64,000 bases of DNA from Thalassospiraceae bacterium LMO-JJ14. Its GTDB lineage: Bacteria; Pseudomonadota; Alphaproteobacteria; Rhodospirillales; Casp-alpha2. The stretch lies in assembly GCA_021555105.2 (NCBI GenBank), contig CP134604.1, forward strand, positions 1,860,001 to 1,924,000, read 5' to 3'. The notes under the pieces were generated by a model, which made no database searches, was not told the DNA's origin, and was given only the letters and a program-made list of their open reading frames with translations. The position numbers were made by a program, and so were the translations under genes. Shown piece by piece: positions 61,630 through 64,000 of this stretch. Positions within the stretch are counted from its first letter, which is position 1. The number at the start of each line of letters is the position of its first letter.

Positions 61630-63178
61630 ACATGTCATCGCCGTAACCGGCGGCATCGATGCGGACATCGATCAGCTTCGGTCCCGGTATTACAAGGGCT
61701 GCCTTCAGTTGCGTCGCATCGTTGGCGCGGACGCCCTGCCAGCCATAGGCCTTGGCGATGGCGGCAAAGTCCTGTGCCGGATAGCGGACGCCCAGGCTCG
61801 GCCGCTGTTGGCGTTGCTGCTTGATGTCGATCAGCGAGAGTGCGCTGTCGTTCATGACGACCAGCGTGATATCCAGGTTCAGTTCCCTTGCCGTTGCAAG
61901 TTCGCCGACGCACATGGAAATGCCGCCGTCACCGGTGACGGCCATGACCGGTGTCGCCGGATCGGCAAGCGCCGATGCTATGGCTGCGGGCAATGCATAC
62001 CCCATCGTCGAAAGACCGTTCGATTTCAGAATGCCCTGTGGCTTCGTGGCCGGCCAGCGGCCGATGGTAGCGAACATGTGGGCGCCGGCATCGACGCATA
62101 TGCGCGTGCCGTGATCTATCGATTCGCCGATCGCGTCGATCGCCGCCGCTGTCGAGAAGCCGTTGCTGTCAGGTGTGTAAATCCGTTCAGCAATGGCTTT
62201 CAATTCATTGAGGCCGCTGTCGGCCCAGCCGCTGTCCGTGAGGCCATCTCCGAGCGCGCGGAGGATCGTCTCAAGGGGGCCGGTCAGTTTAAGATCGAAC
62301 GGCACACGCGGATTCGCGGGCGAGCCCTCGCCGATCTGAAGGAACGGGGGAAAATCCGCCGGCCATGTGCCCGGAATGAATTCAATCGGATCGAAGCCGA
62401 TGCCTATTATCAGGTCCGCCTTTTGCAAAATCGGCATTTCACCGGCGGCCCCCGTAATCGGCCCGATGAATCCGGGGGATTCTGCGGATATAATGCCCCC
62501 CGCCTTATAGGTGGTCATGGCGGCGCAGCCCAGCCGGTCGGCGAACGCGCGGACGGCGTCCGCATGCAGGCGGGCTTCAAGGCCGACAATGACCATCGGC
62601 CGCTTGCTTGCGGCGATCATGCTTGCGGCGGCGGCAAGGTCATCTGTCGATGGCGGTGGTGGTGTAGCGTCATCTGACGGTATGCATGTGTTGGCTTTGG
62701 CGGCGGCATCGCCGGCCGTCAGCTCGACCATAACGGGGCCTTCAGGTGCGCTGAGCGTGGTCTTCAGCAAATTATCTAGAACCTCGGCGCCGTCGGCCGG
62801 TTGCAATCGTGCCGTGCCGCGCGAGATCGGTGCGAACATTGCCTGCTGATTGAAATGCTGATGCATCGTCGACGCCGGACCGTCGATGAACAGCACCATG
62901 GGCGAGCGCTCGAGCGATGCATAGGCAAGCCCGTTGGTGGCGCTTGATGCGCCAGGTCCGACGCCGACGAGAACCGCACCCGGGGCGCCGGTCAGTTCAC
63001 CTGTCACGGCGGCCATGATGGTCGCTGCGGCTTCGGTACGGGTCAGTGTAAACGGAATGCCGGCCTTGTCGGCGGCATCGATCAGATCAAGGCTGGAGCC
63101 GCCGCCGGGTATGCCGAATATACGTGTCACCTTGCGGGCCTTCAGAACCTTTGCAATTTCTTCGGCAAGCGAGGCCAT
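61613..63178 (-). CDS. Thiamine-diphosphate-dependent enzyme (acetolactate synthase-like)
   Basis: 521 residues with the three-domain decarboxylase layout. The catalytic Glu is in LTRTEAAATIMAA; central domain about 185-320; TPP site GDGGISMCVGELATARELNLDITLVVMNDSA. It is shorter than true acetolactate synthases and has no regulatory subunit. Closest in kind to benzoylformate decarboxylase/oxalyl-CoA decarboxylase-like proteins; substrate unknown. Its ATG overlaps the stop of the RraA-family gene (TGATG), which suggests consecutive steps on a 2-oxo acid. Confidence 0.85.
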   Translation of the reverse strand: MASLAEEIAKVLKARKVTRIFGIPGGGSSLDLIDAADKAGIPFTLTRTEAAATIMAAVTGELTGAPGAVLVGVGPGASSATNGLAYASLERSPMVLFIDGPASTMHQHFNQQAMFAPISRGTARLQPADGAEVLDNLLKTTLSAPEGPVMVELTAGDAAAKANTCIPSDDATPPPPSTDDLAAAASMIAASKRPMVIVGLEARLHADAVRAFADRLGCAAMTTYKAGGIISAESPGFIGPITGAAGEMPILQKADLIIGIGFDPIEFIPGTWPADFPPFLQIGEGSPANPRVPFDLKLTGPLETILRALGDGLTDSGWADSGLNELKAIAERIYTPDSNGFSTAAAIDAIGESIDHGTRICVDAGAHMFATIGRWPATKPQGILKSNGLSTMGYALPAAIASALADPATPVMAVTGDGGISMCVGELATARELNLDITLVVMNDSALSLIDIKQQRQQRPSLGVRYPAQDFAAIAKAYGWQGVRANDATQLKAALVIPGPKLIDVRIDAAGYGDDMSRLRG

Positions 63179-63834
63179 CAGATATTTCCAAACTTTTTCA
63201 TGGCATCTGAAAACTTCATGCCGTTGCGAATTGCATCGGCCGCTTTTTCATCTTCGCGTGTGAACGCCTCGGCAAGCGTGATGACATCTTCGACGGCGCT
63301 GGCGGGTATCGACAGAATGCCCGTGTCGTCGGCGACGATCCAGTCCCCGGCGCTGACGGTCACGCCATCGACGACGATGGTCGTGCCGATGTCGGCGACC
63401 CGCAGGCGGCAACGCCCCGTGGTCGGGATCAGATGCCTGGAAAAGACCGAAAACCCGGCCTCGGCGGTTTCATCGGCATCGCGCGCGCCGCCGTCGATGG
63501 CAATCCCGGCGATACCCTTGTGCGCGGCTGCGAGCGATGCCATGCCGCCCCAGGTCGAATACGGGACGCCATCCGCGGCGACGACAATCACTTCGCCGGG
63601 GCTGGCGGCATCGATCATGGCGCCGACCCGGAAATCATCCGAACTGAAGGTGCCGAAGGGGCCGGATTCTTCCAGTACCGTGAGCGCCGGGCCGGCGAAC
63701 TTCATGCCCGGCGCGACCGGTTTCAGATTGACCATGGTGCAGCCGAAGCAGCCCGTGCGGTCGAGAGCGTTTGCAATGGTCGATGTGGCAAGCGCACTGA
63801 GTTTTCCGGCGAGTGCCGTTTGCTGCGAATTCAT
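63178..63834 (-). CDS. RraA-family aldolase/decarboxylase
   Basis: 218 residues related to 4-hydroxy-4-methyl-2-oxoglutarate aldolase and oxaloacetate decarboxylase, and to the RNase E regulator RraA. Typical stretches: ISTIANAL-like SSTIANALDR, GPALTV, GEVIVVAADG, GMASLAAAHKGIAGIAIDGGARD (metal-site region GGxRD) and DWIVADDTGILSIP. The start is ATG 63834 behind GGGGG; an earlier TTG is not needed. Coupled to the TPP enzyme. Confidence 0.85.
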   Translation of the reverse strand: MNSQQTALAGKLSALATSTIANALDRTGCFGCTMVNLKPVAPGMKFAGPALTVLEESGPFGTFSSDDFRVGAMIDAASPGEVIVVAADGVPYSTWGGMASLAAAHKGIAGIAIDGGARDADETAEAGFSVFSRHLIPTTGRCRLRVADIGTTIVVDGVTVSAGDWIVADDTGILSIPASAVEDVITLAEAFTREDEKAADAIRNGMKFSDAMKKFGNI

Positions 63835-63861
63835 GGCGTCCCCCAAATGTCGTTGGCGTGA

Positions 63862-63889
63862 ATAGTAGCCGCACAGATGCGCGCGGCAA
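63862..63889 (-). promoter_or_regulatory. Promoter of the RraA/TPP-enzyme operon
   Basis: Minus strand TTGCCG (63889-63884), 16 bases, TACTAT (63867-63862). The transcript would start about 25 bases before the RraA-family start. GCCGC/GCGGC form an inverted repeat across the spacer. Confidence 0.5.
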
Positions 63890-63980
63890 GTGCCGTTGTT
63901 TGAAATTCCTGCCTTGTCCGGGGCGGGATCATGTTATGCACATAAAGCATGGCGGTGAGCGTAAAAGTGGGAGTAGGCTC

Positions 63981-64000
63981 GTGCCGTTCAAGGGGGGATC
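63981..64000 (+). CDS. Possible start of a gene running off the window
   Basis: GTG at 63981 follows GGGAGTAGG and opens a frame (MPFKGG...) that reaches the window end. Too short to identify; reported only because the ribosome-binding site is good and the strand is free. Confidence 0.25.

Noticed and set aside
1-64000. tRNA, rRNA, insertion sequences, attachment sites or prophage
   Set aside because: Read through on both strands; none seen. No transposase, integrase or terminal inverted repeats were found.

Overview
The window is about 64 kb of a densely packed, moderately GC-rich Gram-negative chromosome. It reads as an alphaproteobacterium, most likely of a Rhodospirillales-like lineage. 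The grounds are the rpsF-rpsR-DUF2232-rplI order, fabD-fabG-acpP-fabF-mltG-yicC-gmk, lptF-lptG-lptD-surA-pdxA-rsmA, an HdaA-type DnaA homologue beside a PerM-like permease and purM-purN, and alphaproteobacterial promoter and start-codon habits (TTGNNN -35 boxes, many TTG/GTG starts). I see no rRNA, tRNA, insertion sequence, prophage or CRISPR array. Almost everything is core chromosome, with a few accessory modules.

Layout. 1-2.6 kb: ribosomal operon (S6, S18, membrane protein, L9) on the minus strand. 2.7-4 kb: an SDR and a CBS-domain protein. 4.1-11 kb: fatty-acid synthesis (fabD, fabG, acpP, fabF), then mltG, an SDR, yicC and gmk. 11-19.2 kb: outer-membrane biogenesis operon lptF-lptG-lptD-surA followed by pdxA and rsmA, all leftward. 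19.3-21.8 kb: acyl-CoA dehydrogenase and an AsmA-like protein. 21.9-23.8 kb: an ectoine-catabolism-like pair (creatinase/DoeA-type M24 protein plus EutA-like racemase). 23.8-26.7 kb: yaaA, an ArsC-like reductase, rhodanese, chrA. 27-28.9 kb: a bufferin (metal-stress peptide) operon bufA-bufB-bufC. 28.9-32.1 kb: FAD-linked oxidase, tsaC, cysQ. 32.2-34.9 kb: the divergent AmmeMemoRadiSam module. 35-40.5 kb: flippase-like membrane protein, pepA, holC, cyclase, CoA-transferase. 40.5-44.3 kb: MFS, BtuF-like protein, ABC-F ATPase. 44.3-44.7 kb: the only long intergenic stretch, AT-rich, with two short tandem repeats. Then an orphan CHASE4 histidine kinase, a Sel1 protein, GST, rnd, ppx-ppk, a Rap1a-like exported protein, and an SDR lacking its catalytic Tyr/Lys. 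55.2-60.6 kb: hda-perM-CDP-alcohol transferase-DUF2066, divergent from purM-purN. 60.6-64 kb: ndk, NIPSNAP protein, and a TPP enzyme/RraA-family pair.

Most noteworthy: (i) purM appears to start at AUU, with a perfectly spaced Shine-Dalgarno and no ATG/GTG/TTG before residue 31; (ii) LptD carries a disordered N-terminal extension with four copies of [RK]PLGxL[FI] at about 48-residue intervals; (iii) the bufferin operon has a terminator-like hairpin between precursor and maturase genes and a 21-bp-spaced direct repeat upstream; (iv) the AmmeMemoRadiSam genes diverge around a 15-bp dyad, and amrS looks leaderless; (v) one SDR has Ser and Arg where the catalytic Tyr and Lys should be; (vi) a 25-bp tandem duplication overlaps the 3' end of the TPP-enzyme gene. 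Eleven of twelve convergent gene junctions lack a visible intrinsic terminator, and two share the same TTAA as both stop codons.
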